64,000 nucleotides of DNA, from positions 124,001 through 188,000 of the forward strand of contig NZ_CAJGZN010000004.1 in NCBI RefSeq assembly GCF_904846235.1, written 5' to 3'. The stretch is from Psychrobacter immobilis. GTDB taxonomy: Bacteria > Pseudomonadota > Gammaproteobacteria > Pseudomonadales > Moraxellaceae. A program made the translations under genes and the position numbers. Shown here one piece after another: positions 36,639 to 45,297 of this stretch; the first letter of the stretch is position 1, and every line of letters begins with the position of its first letter. The notes beneath the pieces were generated by a model. That model had not been told where the DNA came from and did no database searches. It was given only the letters and a program-made list of their open reading frames with translations.

Positions 36639-37964
36639 ATGTTAAATGAGCAACACAGTACGACCATCACCCTACCCCGTGGTACGCTAGATCTGACTTA
36701 CCAAACCAACTCAGCCACTAATAAATCAGTCACTAATAAAAATGGCGCAGAACAACACGACCATTATCAATTAGAAGACTTACTTGGATTTGCACAGCGT
36801 ATCAATCCAAAGCGTGCGTTTTTGTTTGTCTCAAAAGTACTAGGTCGTCATATTCCCGTTGCGCCAAGCACTATGCGAAACGCATTTACTGATTTGGCTG
36901 ATTTAGTGCCTAGTGACTTGGCTGAACCAGTACTAGTCATTGGTATGGCAGAGACCGCTGTTGGTCTATCTGCTGGTGTCCATCAAGCACTCCAAACGCG
37001 CTATCCTCAAGCTCTGCTATTGAACTCTACGCGTCATGCACAGCACGATGAAAGTAGTGATCCGAATGGTACCGACTCCTTGCTGACGACATTTTGTGAA
37101 GACCACAGTCATGCCAGCCAGCATTTGATTTATCAGAGTAAAGATAGCGTTACTCAAGCGCAGCTACTGGCTAGTAAAACACTGATTATGGTCGATGATG
37201 AAGCCTCAACGGGTAATACCTGTGTGAATGTCGTCACTGCCTTACGTGAAGCAGGACTGAGCCAGTTAGAGCAAGTGCATCTAACAACATTGGTCGACTG
37301 GTCATTAGATCAAGAAACACCTAATCCACAGTCAGATGCTAAACCTGCACGTATGGCCGATCGTCTCGCTGGTATTGAGTTTCATCGTCATCATTTACTG
37401 TCTGGTGCATGGCAATGGACAGATGCACCCAATCCTGAACCCATCACGATGCCATCGGTTGATACTACTGCCGCTGGTAGTCAGGCGCTCGGTGATACGG
37501 GCAACTGGGGGCGTTTTCCAACGCTAGACAGTACAGAGGGTTTTGCTAACTATCTTTCAAGTTTTCAGACTGCATTTACGCGCTTCGATGGCCAGGAAAA
37601 CTTCGATGTTACTCAGCTACCAAAAAGAATCCTAGTATTGGGTAGCAATGAGTTTGTTTGGTTGCCATTTCTATTGGCTGAATGGCTTGAAACAGAGTCC
37701 GACAAGCTCAACGACGATACAGCGTCCATGGTTAATTTTAGCGCATTAACCCGTTCACCGATTGCGCTTGGTGGAGCAATTACCACGATGCTGAGCTTTA
37801 GTGACAATTACGGGCTGGGTATGACCAATTTTGCTTATAACGTTGAGCCTAGTAATTGGGATTTGATAGTGTTGTGTATAGAAACATCAGCTGATAGCGT
37901 GGATGCTATGTGGCAAGGTTTGGATAACGTGCTGGTGGTAGGTGCAGGTCATGGAAATAGCTGA
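36639..37964 (+). CDS. Phosphoribosyltransferase with TRSP domain
   Basis: A 441-residue enzyme of the Ter biosynthetic module. The N-terminal half is an orotate-PRTase-like fold: AEPVLVIGMAETAVGLSAGV and the PRPP-binding LIMVDDEASTGNT (PRPP loop about 185-194). The C-terminal half, ILVLGSNEFVWLPFLLAEWLE, FSALTRSPIALGG and SFSDNYGLGMTNFAYNV, resembles the TRSP domain found after such PRTases, with the conserved Thr-Arg-Ser-Pro visible. AAGGA lies before ATG. It overlaps the next gene by 14 bases. The product is predicted to be a nucleoside-like compound; the substrate base is unknown. Confidence 0.85.
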   Translation: MLNEQHSTTITLPRGTLDLTYQTNSATNKSVTNKNGAEQHDHYQLEDLLGFAQRINPKRAFLFVSKVLGRHIPVAPSTMRNAFTDLADLVPSDLAEPVLVIGMAETAVGLSAGVHQALQTRYPQALLLNSTRHAQHDESSDPNGTDSLLTTFCEDHSHASQHLIYQSKDSVTQAQLLASKTLIMVDDEASTGNTCVNVVTALREAGLSQLEQVHLTTLVDWSLDQETPNPQSDAKPARMADRLAGIEFHRHHLLSGAWQWTDAPNPEPITMPSVDTTAAGSQALGDTGNWGRFPTLDSTEGFANYLSSFQTAFTRFDGQENFDVTQLPKRILVLGSNEFVWLPFLLAEWLETESDKLNDDTASMVNFSALTRSPIALGGAITTMLSFSDNYGLGMTNFAYNVEPSNWDLIVLCIETSADSVDAMWQGLDNVLVVGAGHGNS

Positions 37965-38625
37965 GCTCCTGACTTATATCAAAACCATTACAGGGTTTGG
38001 TGAATCCTCACTAGCAATCATAGCGCTTATATTTTCCGGTATTTTCGTATTAGTAAAGCTTTTTATTTATATCGTTAATCGTGTTGATGCTAAAGATGAT
38101 AAACAGTTTGAAATGCTCTATAAAATAATTGATGACGAAAATTTTCTTGAACGACTGAGTAACCAACCATTCCTAATCAAGCAACTTTTTTACAAGCGCT
38201 TGTACCTACTCAAAGACTATAAGGTTGAAGAAATAGAGTTTCTGATGTCTCAGAAGTTTTTAAAAATTAACCTACATGAGCTTAGCGCTTTAAAATCAGG
38301 TTCTATAATAAGATTCGAAGATGGACAGTACATCAAGAAGGTTAGAGGTTTAAGTAGCTATTGGAGCAATAACTATCATCGATTCAATATTTTCATTATT
38401 ATTTTTTTCTTGATCTGGATACTGATAGTAGGTTTTTTATCTCTCGTTCTCTTTCAAAATCAAACACTATTTTATATTGCAATGATACCTCTCTACATAC
38501 TAGAAGCATATTTATTATTCAAAATTGATGCAGTAAGAACTTATTTGAGAACAAAAAACTTGATAGACGAATTTGTACATCAAAGTCAATTATTCAAAGA
38601 CAATCAATGCAATAGGAACATATGA
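37951..38625 (+). CDS. Small membrane protein embedded in the Ter biosynthetic operon
   Basis: A 224-residue protein with no recognised family. Three hydrophobic helices: 19-42, 146-168 and 172-191; between the first two is a charged domain of about 100 residues rich in Lys, Glu and Leu (KQLFYKRLYLLKDYKVEEIEF). Its DNA is more AT-rich than the flanking enzyme genes, which suggests a separate origin. ATG 37951 follows AGGTGCAGG; GTG 37942 is also in frame. It overlaps the PRTase gene by 14 bases and the HAD gene by 4, so it is translated with the enzymes. A membrane anchor or effector for the pathway is an inference. Confidence 0.75.
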   Translation: MEIAELLTYIKTITGFGESSLAIIALIFSGIFVLVKLFIYIVNRVDAKDDKQFEMLYKIIDDENFLERLSNQPFLIKQLFYKRLYLLKDYKVEEIEFLMSQKFLKINLHELSALKSGSIIRFEDGQYIKKVRGLSSYWSNNYHRFNIFIIIFFLIWILIVGFLSLVLFQNQTLFYIAMIPLYILEAYLLFKIDAVRTYLRTKNLIDEFVHQSQLFKDNQCNRNI

Positions 38626-39452
38626 CTACCTCATTTTTTAAAGCCAACCCAGATATCATCAAGCCTTATGCCTTGATGGATTTGGATGACACGTTGTTCC
38701 AAACCCAGCGTAAAATTAACGCTTGGGATTTACCCACTACTGAGCCTGAAACTTTGGTTTGTGCGACGGTCAATAAACAAGACGAGCCACTGAGTTTTAT
38801 GAGCCAGCGCCAAGCAACCTTTTTTAATTGGCTACTTGCCAGCACTGAATTAATCGTAGTGACGGCGCGGGATCGTAGTGAAATAAAACGCGTTAAACTG
38901 CTATTTGATAGCTGGCAAGTATTGACCCATGGAGCGATTATTTTAACGTCTGACGGAGCGCTGCTGAGCAGTTGGCAGCAGCATATATATAGTAAGCTTG
39001 TGCCATTGCAAGATAAGCTTACTAAGTTAAGTCAATTGTTTGCCAGTCATAGTCAAAGCGAGCAAAGTCATCTAGTATTTACACCGCATATCGATAGCTT
39101 TAATAATGGTTCTGTTGATGAAGAGCTAACCATTTATCTGGCTATCAAACATGCACAGAAAGACCATCAAGCGCTCGTAGATTTAGCTGAGAAACTGCCC
39201 ACTCTAATACGTGATTTTGATCAAGATTTCTATGTACATGTGAATGCTAATAACCTAGCGATATTGCCCCATGCGGTTCATAAGCGTCATGCGGTACAGT
39301 TTTTATTAGAGCATCATTTAGACCATCAGCGTCCCAGTTTTGGCTTTGGTGATAGCTTAGCTGACCTGCCTTTCTTGCAGTTATTGGACTGGTACGGTAT
39401 GCCCAATCATGGCCAACTGCATGAGCAATACCAGTCTAAATCGTCAGGCTAA
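38622..39452 (+). CDS. HAD-superfamily phosphatase of the Ter module
   Basis: A 276-residue haloacid-dehalogenase hydrolase. Motif I is MDLDDTLF (nucleophile D20, acid D22), motif II is VVTARDR, motif III a Lys in HKRHAVQFLL, and motif IV FGFGDSLADLPFL, as in Cof-type and sucrose-phosphatase-like enzymes. It likely removes a phosphate from a sugar- or nucleoside-phosphate intermediate. The start overlaps the previous stop in ATGA. 78 bases separate it from the StiP-type gene, all on one strand. Confidence 0.88.
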   Translation: MTTSFFKANPDIIKPYALMDLDDTLFQTQRKINAWDLPTTEPETLVCATVNKQDEPLSFMSQRQATFFNWLLASTELIVVTARDRSEIKRVKLLFDSWQVLTHGAIILTSDGALLSSWQQHIYSKLVPLQDKLTKLSQLFASHSQSEQSHLVFTPHIDSFNNGSVDEELTIYLAIKHAQKDHQALVDLAEKLPTLIRDFDQDFYVHVNANNLAILPHAVHKRHAVQFLLEHHLDHQRPSFGFGDSLADLPFLQLLDWYGMPNHGQLHEQYQSKSSG

Positions 39453-39530
39453 ACCATTAGTTTAAATCATCAGCTTAAACTGCAGCCACGCAAATCCACT
39501 GTTATCATCACGAGTGCTATTATTCATACT

Positions 39531-40712
39531 ATGACTTTACCTAATATACAGATAAAAAGAGCTGCTCTGCAAAACTATGGCTCAGGCAGCTATCTTGCAA
39601 GCGATGTCACTGTCCTACTCGATATGGTGGATAAGGACTCGGTTGCCGATGTGCCCGTCAGTCAAAAAGAAGCACTTATCCAAAGCGGACAACGCCATTA
39701 CTCTGACATGCTGACTTTAGAGCAAGCACCTACTACAATTCATGAGCAGCTATACATACAGGCATTAGAGCAAGGGTCAACAAGGACCGCGACCGATATC
39801 GCTCATTTGTCTCATACGCTACATCATGTTTTTCAGCAGAATGTGAGTGATGAGTATCCACTGGTTTTGGTCAGTTTGGTGCGAGCTGGTCTACCGATCG
39901 GGGTATTATTGCAGCGTGCGCTATCGGATACAGACAGTAGCTATCGCTTGCCAAGTGTACATTATGGCATCAGTATCATTCGCGATCGTGGTCTTGATCC
40001 AGTGGCACTGCAAATGCTACTAGAGGCTTATCCAAACAGTCCAGTCGTATTCGTTGATGGCTGGACAGGTAAAGGTGCTATTTATCAAGAGTTGGCTCGT
40101 AGTCTAGAGACTTTTAGTGATTCTACTCATGCTAATTTTGCCAATATTTTTCATCAAGGCGCTGACGTCATTCCGCTATTGACTCTTGCCGATCCGGCTG
40201 GCGTTGCTTGGCTGGCGGCTAGTGAAGAAGACTGGTTGATCCCATCAGGGTTGTTAAACAGCACCGTATCGGGATTAATTTCACGCAGTTTGTATACAGA
40301 GCCGTCAACAGGCCTGCATCGCAGTGTTTTTTATGATGATTTAATTGAGGTAGATCACAGCTTGGCATTTATTGATCATATCGATGCCGTAAGACGATCA
40401 TTGGCTGCAACTCCAACTCGTTTACCGACTTACAAGCAGCCACGCTACCAGACTGCGGCGTTGATAGAGACGCTGGCAGCAGATTATCATATCGTCAATC
40501 GCAACCGTATTAAGCCGACTATTGCCGAGGCAACACGTGCCATATTGCGCCGTGATCCAGAGCGCATATTGCTCGCCACTGCTGAGCACCCTGATACCGT
40601 GCTGCTACGCCACTTATGTGCGCAACGAAACATCACTATCAGTGTATTAGGTGATAAAATACTGCCTTATCAAGCCATCACGCTTATCAAGCAGCGCTCC
40701 CAAGACACTTAA
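39531..40712 (+). CDS. StiP-family phosphoribosyltransferase-like protein with PELOTA-type C-terminus
   Basis: A 393-residue protein of the group annotated as StiP, originally called a cysteine protease domain and later recognised as a PRTase relative. The segments LVLVSLVRAGLPIGVLLQRAL, VHYGISIIRDRGLD and the PRPP-like loop VVFVDGWTGKGA (about 173-183) are typical. The end, ERILLATAEHPDTVLLRHL through VLGDKILPYQAITLI, looks like the PELOTA RNA-binding-like domain. Position in the operon between HAD and C-C lyase genes matches ter-linked modules elsewhere. No clear ribosome binding site. Confidence 0.87.
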   Translation: MTLPNIQIKRAALQNYGSGSYLASDVTVLLDMVDKDSVADVPVSQKEALIQSGQRHYSDMLTLEQAPTTIHEQLYIQALEQGSTRTATDIAHLSHTLHHVFQQNVSDEYPLVLVSLVRAGLPIGVLLQRALSDTDSSYRLPSVHYGISIIRDRGLDPVALQMLLEAYPNSPVVFVDGWTGKGAIYQELARSLETFSDSTHANFANIFHQGADVIPLLTLADPAGVAWLAASEEDWLIPSGLLNSTVSGLISRSLYTEPSTGLHRSVFYDDLIEVDHSLAFIDHIDAVRRSLAATPTRLPTYKQPRYQTAALIETLAADYHIVNRNRIKPTIAEATRAILRRDPERILLATAEHPDTVLLRHLCAQRNITISVLGDKILPYQAITLIKQRSQDT

Positions 40713-40765
40713 TACATTTAACGGTATTAAATACTTTCTTTTTCGTTCTCTTATATTCTCTACTT

Positions 40766-41842
40766 ATGATGCCAATTATGTCAGATATGCTAAAAACCGA
40801 GTCAGACCTTTACAATGATACCCAATCTTATGCGCATCTGATCACTGAGCGTCATGCGATGGTCAAACCGCACACACACCATCCATATCAGCTCGGTGCT
40901 AGCTTATACATGCCTGCGACTCGCCAAGATATTTGGCAAGTCATCAAGCGAGATAAACTACCGACGATTAATAGTATTATTATCTGTCTAGAGGATGCGG
41001 TCAGTCAGCAGGATGTAGAGTTAGCGCTTGAGCGTTTGCGCACCCTGCTGGATACTTGGGCAGAACATGTGAATAGCATCAATGCACCATCTAAATCGGC
41101 GAAAATTCATGCCCAGTATCCGACGCGTCCGCTGGTCTTTATACGTCCACGTAGCCCGATGATGCTACAGCAACTGGCTGACTATACCCATATCGATCTT
41201 ATCGATGGTTTCGTCATGCCAAAAGTTGATATGTATAGCCTATCTAACTGGCGCATGGCTTGTCAGAACCTAAAAGTAGATCAACTACTTATGCCGACGC
41301 TCGAAACCGCAGCGCTGTTTAATCCGCATCACAATCAGGAGCTTGCCATCGCTTTTAAAGAAGCGTTTAGCCAGCCAGTTTTTGCATTACGTATCGGTGG
41401 TAATGACTTATTCGCAGCATTGCGCTTACGTCGCCCAAAAAACAGTATTGTTTACGATTCACCTATCGGTACGTTGGCTTATCAAATGCTGGGCTGTTTT
41501 GTGCCGCACGGATTTTATCTTACCGCGCCAGTATTTGAGTACTTGGATCAACCGACGCTATTTATGCAAGAGCTAAACCGAGATGTCAGCTTAGGGATGG
41601 TGGGCAAAACTGTCATTCATCCAAGCCAAATTGCATTGGTACAGCAAGCTTACTGTGTGCCACTGAGTACACTGGATGAAGCGCAAGCGATCCTTCACAC
41701 TGAAGCCAAAGCGGTGTTTAAGTACAATAATACGATGCTAGAGCCTGCGACGCACCGTGCTTGGGCGACTGAGATTGTCAATCGTGCAGAAGCCTTTGGA
41801 ACCATTGATGACGGGCATAGCCAGTACAGCTCACGAATGTAG
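40766..41842 (+). CDS. HpcH/HpaI (CitE-like) C-C lyase of the Ter module
   Basis: A TIM-barrel lyase of 358 residues, related to citrate lyase beta. Motifs: SIIICLEDAVSQQD (Glu-Asp), PLVFIRPRSPMM (Arg), GFVMPKVD, LMPTLETAALF (metal-binding Glu) and ALRIGGNDLFAALRLRRP (metal-binding Asp), then GKTVIHPSQIALV, all as in the CitE group. It would make or break a C-C bond in the proposed metabolite. It is the last gene of the operon that starts at 35370, followed by a terminator at 41895-41931. Several ATGs lie near 40766 and none has a good binding site. Confidence 0.87.
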   Translation: MMPIMSDMLKTESDLYNDTQSYAHLITERHAMVKPHTHHPYQLGASLYMPATRQDIWQVIKRDKLPTINSIIICLEDAVSQQDVELALERLRTLLDTWAEHVNSINAPSKSAKIHAQYPTRPLVFIRPRSPMMLQQLADYTHIDLIDGFVMPKVDMYSLSNWRMACQNLKVDQLLMPTLETAALFNPHHNQELAIAFKEAFSQPVFALRIGGNDLFAALRLRRPKNSIVYDSPIGTLAYQMLGCFVPHGFYLTAPVFEYLDQPTLFMQELNRDVSLGMVGKTVIHPSQIALVQQAYCVPLSTLDEAQAILHTEAKAVFKYNNTMLEPATHRAWATEIVNRAEAFGTIDDGHSQYSSRM

Positions 41843-41894
41843 CTGTCATCGCTGATATAGCTAGCTATCTGCCATTTAACAACTTGCACCATAC

Positions 41895-41931
41895 AAAAAG
41901 CCGCTATCAAATAACAGGTAGCGGCTTTTTT
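41895..41931 (+). terminator. Intrinsic terminator of the Ter biosynthetic operon
   Basis: AAAAAGCCGCTA pairs with TAGCGGCTTTTT around a 12-base loop followed by a T-run. Confidence 0.88.
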
Positions 41932-41995
41932 ATATAGATATATGCTCAGGTTTTTTATAGATATGAGGTTTTAAAGCTCTCGCACAGTAGCTATA

Positions 41996-42808
41996 TTAAG
42001 CACAACTTTCCAAAAACTGACGAAGTACCTGGTTCACTTGATCAGGCTCTTCTACTGTCGATGTATGACCCGCACCTTTGATAATAGCAAGCTTAGACCC
42101 AGCGATAGCAAAATGCATGCGTTCAGATTTGGCATAAGGCGTGGCAGCATCTTCATCACCAACCACAATCAGTGTCGGCGTTGTAATCTCACCCAACTGC
42201 TCATAAGTACCGGTACGCTCAATCACGCCCATTGTTGCTTTGACCACACCGCCCTTGCGATTGCTTTGTAGCATTGTTAGCCACTGCTTACGGTCAGATT
42301 TGCGCAGTTTGTCCGCCAAAAACGTACTGCCAAACATGATTGGCATCACTTTATTACTCACACGCTTCATACCTAGCCAGCGAATCGCTTTGACCAGCTT
42401 GCGATACTGAGGTATGTTTTTTGGATCTTCAGGGTCAGCAGAGGTTTCTAACAGCGTTAATGACAATAGCAGCTCAGGGCGTTTGAGCGCGATACGTTGA
42501 GCCACGAACCCGCCCATAGATAGCCCAACGAAGTGACATTTATCAATACCAAGCGCTGCAAGTAAGCCAAGCGTATCTTCAGTCAGCGTCTCCATATCGT
42601 AGCCAGATTTGGTAACCTGCGACTGACCTTGCCCGCGAAAATCAAAAGCAATACAACGATAGTCTGTTTGAAAGTGCTCCACTTGCTTATCATACATCTG
42701 TGAGCTCCACAGTAGACCATGAGCAAATACCATAACAGGCTTTTGTGTGTCATTCGGTGCGCTGTCTTCGTAATAAATATCAGCGTTATTTACAGTGATA
42801 GTTGGCAT
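41996..42808 (-). CDS. Alpha/beta-fold hydrolase
   Basis: A 270-residue serine hydrolase: oxyanion region AHGLLWSS, FDFRGQGQS, nucleophile elbow GLSMGG with S97, acid in VVGDEDAATP, and His in GAGHTSTVEEP. This is the layout of the 3-oxoadipate enol-lactonase-like group, but such motifs do not fix the substrate. ATG 42808 with AAGGA upstream; 42814 is an in-frame GTG. Single gene on the minus strand. Confidence 0.85.
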   Translation of the reverse strand: MPTITVNNADIYYEDSAPNDTQKPVMVFAHGLLWSSQMYDKQVEHFQTDYRCIAFDFRGQGQSQVTKSGYDMETLTEDTLGLLAALGIDKCHFVGLSMGGFVAQRIALKRPELLLSLTLLETSADPEDPKNIPQYRKLVKAIRWLGMKRVSNKVMPIMFGSTFLADKLRKSDRKQWLTMLQSNRKGGVVKATMGVIERTGTYEQLGEITTPTLIVVGDEDAATPYAKSERMHFAIAGSKLAIIKGAGHTSTVEEPDQVNQVLRQFLESCA

Positions 42809-43147
42809 AACCACATCCTTGTTTGATCAATGAAAAGTTCGAGCGTACCCTTGTGTCTTTTACGACTCTTTTACGCTCAACCTAACATATTAGCATAATC
42901 CATTAACCCCTTAGGTCATAGCCTTTTTACGAGCCAGTCGTTTTGTCTCATTAGCTAGCATCAGCTTTTACGATAGAATAGTAAAGTTTACCAGTATTTA
43001 GATGTGTCTTACGCGCCCACAAAACACGCTTTTATAATCGTAGCAAGCTGCTATAGTAATCAGCATTGAACCATTTTCACCTTTATCTAAAAGCGTTGTC
43101 ATTGATACAACATATTAAAACAGTCATTTAAAATAAGGAAATCTCAA
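42809..43147. other. Divergent intergenic region
   Basis: 339 bases between an alpha/beta hydrolase gene (minus) and the crotonase gene (plus). No repeat, terminator or RNA gene stands out; AAGGAAAT lies just before the crotonase start. Confidence 0.5.
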
Positions 43148-43945
43148 ATGTCACAGTCTCTCGTCGATTATCAAGTTGCAGAGCACATTGCTACCATTAC
43201 CTTTAACGATCCAAAAAGCTTAAACGCTTTTGGCACACCCTTAAAAAACCAAGTCTTGATAGCGCTAGATAAAGCGGCCGCAGATGATCAAGTACGTGCA
43301 ATTATTTTACAAGGGGCTGGTGGTAACTTCTCAAGCGGCGGCGATATTAAAGAGATGTTGTCTGAAGGATTAGACAAGGATATTGTTTCAAACAAATTAA
43401 GAGGCATGGTAGAAGGCGTAGGCGAAGTCAGCTTAAAGTTACGTCATATCCATAAGCCGATTATTGCCAAATTAGAAGGCGCTGTAGCTGGTGCTGGTAT
43501 GAACTTGGCGCTTACTTGTGACTTCCGAATTGCCGCAGACAATGCGAAGTTTGTACAAGCGTTCGTCAATATTGGCCTAGTGCCAGATGCAGGTGGTATT
43601 TACTTATTAAACCAATTGGTTGGTGCAGCAAAAGCCACTGAGCTTGTAATGCTAGGTGATAAGCTAAAAGCAGAAGATATGGCGCGCTTAAATCTGGTAA
43701 ACAACGTGGTTAGTGCTGACGAGCTAGACGCCACCGTACAAGCATTGGCGCTACGATTGAGCCAGTTGCCAGGCAAAGCGTTGGCCGCTATGAAAGAGAG
43801 CTTCAACGTACACGCCTTCGCTGGTTTGAGCGCAGCTTTAGATACGGAAGTAGAGCAACAGACCGTAATGGCAAAAACTGATGACTTTATCGAAGGGGTT
43901 AGCGCCTTTATAGCAAAGCGTAAGCCTGTATATCAAGGTAAATAA
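43148..43945 (+). CDS. Enoyl-CoA hydratase/isomerase family protein
   Basis: A 265-residue crotonase-fold protein acting on acyl-CoA thioesters. Visible: FSSGGDIKEM (oxyanion-hole and CoA-binding region), KLEGAVAGAGMNLALTCDFRIA and FVNIGLVPDAGGIYLL. The second catalytic position holds Asp (VPDAGG) as in the PaaG-type isomerases, not the Glu of true enoyl-CoA hydratases. AAGGAAA precedes ATG. Single gene ending at a terminator; no phenylacetate genes are nearby, so the specific substrate is not assigned. Confidence 0.88.
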   Translation: MSQSLVDYQVAEHIATITFNDPKSLNAFGTPLKNQVLIALDKAAADDQVRAIILQGAGGNFSSGGDIKEMLSEGLDKDIVSNKLRGMVEGVGEVSLKLRHIHKPIIAKLEGAVAGAGMNLALTCDFRIAADNAKFVQAFVNIGLVPDAGGIYLLNQLVGAAKATELVMLGDKLKAEDMARLNLVNNVVSADELDATVQALALRLSQLPGKALAAMKESFNVHAFAGLSAALDTEVEQQTVMAKTDDFIEGVSAFIAKRKPVYQGK

Positions 43946-43967
43946 CAAGATAAACAATAATGCCATC

Positions 43968-44000
43968 AAAAAAGGGCTGCCAATATGGTAGCCCTTTTTT
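43968..44000. terminator. Intrinsic terminator, bidirectional
   Basis: AAAAAAGGGCTGCCA pairs with TGGTAGCCCTTTTTT around ATA, with one G-T pair. It is between the crotonase and PACE genes, which converge. Confidence 0.88.
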
Positions 44001-44015
44001 ATCCAATGCCTTTGA

Positions 44016-44456
44016 TCAAGAAGCGGTCGCGGGTTTAGAATGATGAGGTAAAGTAAATATCTTGTCAAAAATCAGAGTAAACGTAAAAGTGTAAACTAAG
44101 AAAAATAGCAGTAGCGCTACTTCCATCATAAAGGCTTTTACTAGACCAACATCGTACCAAATCATATATAGTGGCAAGCAGATCAATACCAACCCACCTT
44201 CAAAACCAAAAGCATGAACACTGCGTATCCATAACGTACGACGTACAATACGCCTGCGGCGCTCCCACGCTTCAAAAGCGGTATTATATATAAAGTTCCA
44301 AACGACGGCTGCTACCGACATCATTACGGCGATTGGTAAGGATTCTGATGCATCACTGTGACTGAGTTTCATCAATATAAGAGTAGATAAGATAATCGCG
44401 ATAATTTCGAAAGTAGTCACATAAATTAAGCGACGTTTAAGCGGTGATAAGGTCAT
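44016..44456 (-). CDS. PACE-family (AceI-like) multidrug/biocide efflux transporter
   Basis: A 146-residue protein with four helices forming two tandem bacterial transmembrane pair domains. The family motif WNFIYNTAFEAWERRRR and the RTLWIRSVHAFGFEGG segment are present, as is a conserved acidic residue in the first helix (TTFEIIAI). These proton-driven exporters, first described for chlorhexidine and then for diamines, are common in Acinetobacter and its relatives. ATG 44456 follows GGAG at 8 bases; TTG 44471 is an in-frame alternative. Confidence 0.88.
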   Translation of the reverse strand: MTLSPLKRRLIYVTTFEIIAIILSTLILMKLSHSDASESLPIAVMMSVAAVVWNFIYNTAFEAWERRRRIVRRTLWIRSVHAFGFEGGLVLICLPLYMIWYDVGLVKAFMMEVALLLFFLVYTFTFTLIFDKIFTLPHHSKPATAS

Positions 44457-44616
44457 CAACCAAGACTCCAAAGCACCTGTATTTAAATAGCAAGATGCAT
44501 ATCAAAGTATCGGTCCGTCCCGAGTTAGAAAAAATCAATGAAGTGCAGAGCCACGGTTTCCGCCTGCCCCTATATTATACAGAAACCAAACTCAAAAATC
44601 AGTGAGGACATTTGTA

Positions 44617-44656
44617 AACAGGCGTAAGCCGTTTTATTAACGATTGGCGCCTGTTT
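44617..44656 (-). terminator. Weak hairpin after the DUF805 gene
   Basis: AAACAGGCG and CGCCTGTTT form a 9-bp stem around a long loop with a further short internal stem. There is no long T-run on either side, so terminator function is uncertain. Confidence 0.35.
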
Positions 44657-44664
44657 TAGCCGGA

Positions 44665-45108
44665 CTATTTTGCCGGTAGACCCCATTTATTGGTTTCAGG
44701 CTTGGTATCACTCGCTAGAAATACCAGCAATATAATAGATCCTATTAGTGGTACTATCCCTATCAAAAACCACCATCCTGAGCGGCTAGTATCATGCAAG
44801 CGGCGGATAGTCACGGCAAGACCAGGCAGAAATAAACCAAGTACTGCTACTATGTAAAATAAACCTGTCTCTGAGCTGAATATTATTGCGTCTATCAGCA
44901 TTGCAACGATCATCACTCCCATTTGTACTAGAAAAAAATACCAATACTCTTTACGGCGAGCACGGCCAGAAAAATTCGTGTAATTTCTCATGCCTTTTTT
45001 AAACCAGTCAATGATGCCGTAATTTTCTTCATCATTATGATTGTTAGCCATCGTAGATCCGGGCAATGGTGGCGGTGTCGCTTTATTGAGCTTGATATTA
45101 TTTTCCAT
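44665..45108 (-). CDS. DUF805 family membrane protein
   Basis: A 147-residue protein of unknown function. After a polar Pro-rich N-terminus, it has FSGRARRKEYWYFFLVQM, two or more helices and TIRRLHDTSRSGWWFLIGIVPLIG, the DUF805 hallmark (Arg-Arg-Leu-His-Asp). Ends in ETNKWGLPAK, also typical. Single gene, minus strand. Role unknown. Confidence 0.88.
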   Translation of the reverse strand: MENNIKLNKATPPPLPGSTMANNHNDEENYGIIDWFKKGMRNYTNFSGRARRKEYWYFFLVQMGVMIVAMLIDAIIFSSETGLFYIVAVLGLFLPGLAVTIRRLHDTSRSGWWFLIGIVPLIGSIILLVFLASDTKPETNKWGLPAK

Positions 45109-45231
45109 AGGGCTTTTTATCTCAGTCGTGAAAAGTAGAAATCGTCAGTGAAAATTATCAACCATTGGCTTTGATTATAGATACTCAATAAAAGTTTGTA
45201 AATGAATACTACTTGTCTTGAAGCCATCAGC

Positions 45232-45264
45232 AAAAAACCCCGCATCATAACGATACGGGGTTTA
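45232..45264 (-). terminator. Intrinsic terminator of acnB
   Basis: On the minus strand AAACCCCGTATCG pairs with CGTATC-less stem partner CGGGGTTTTTT: the core is CCCCG/CGGGG within AAACCCCG and CGGGGTTT around a short AT loop, then a T-run. It lies 34 bases after the acnB stop. Confidence 0.75.
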
Positions 45265-45297
45265 TTTTTAGAACTTAAAAACGTTTTAGACCATATA

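Noticed and set aside
37942..37950. GTG start for the membrane protein in the ter operon
   Set aside because: The ATG nine bases later fits the spacing to AGGTGCAGG-like signals and is the more usual start codon.
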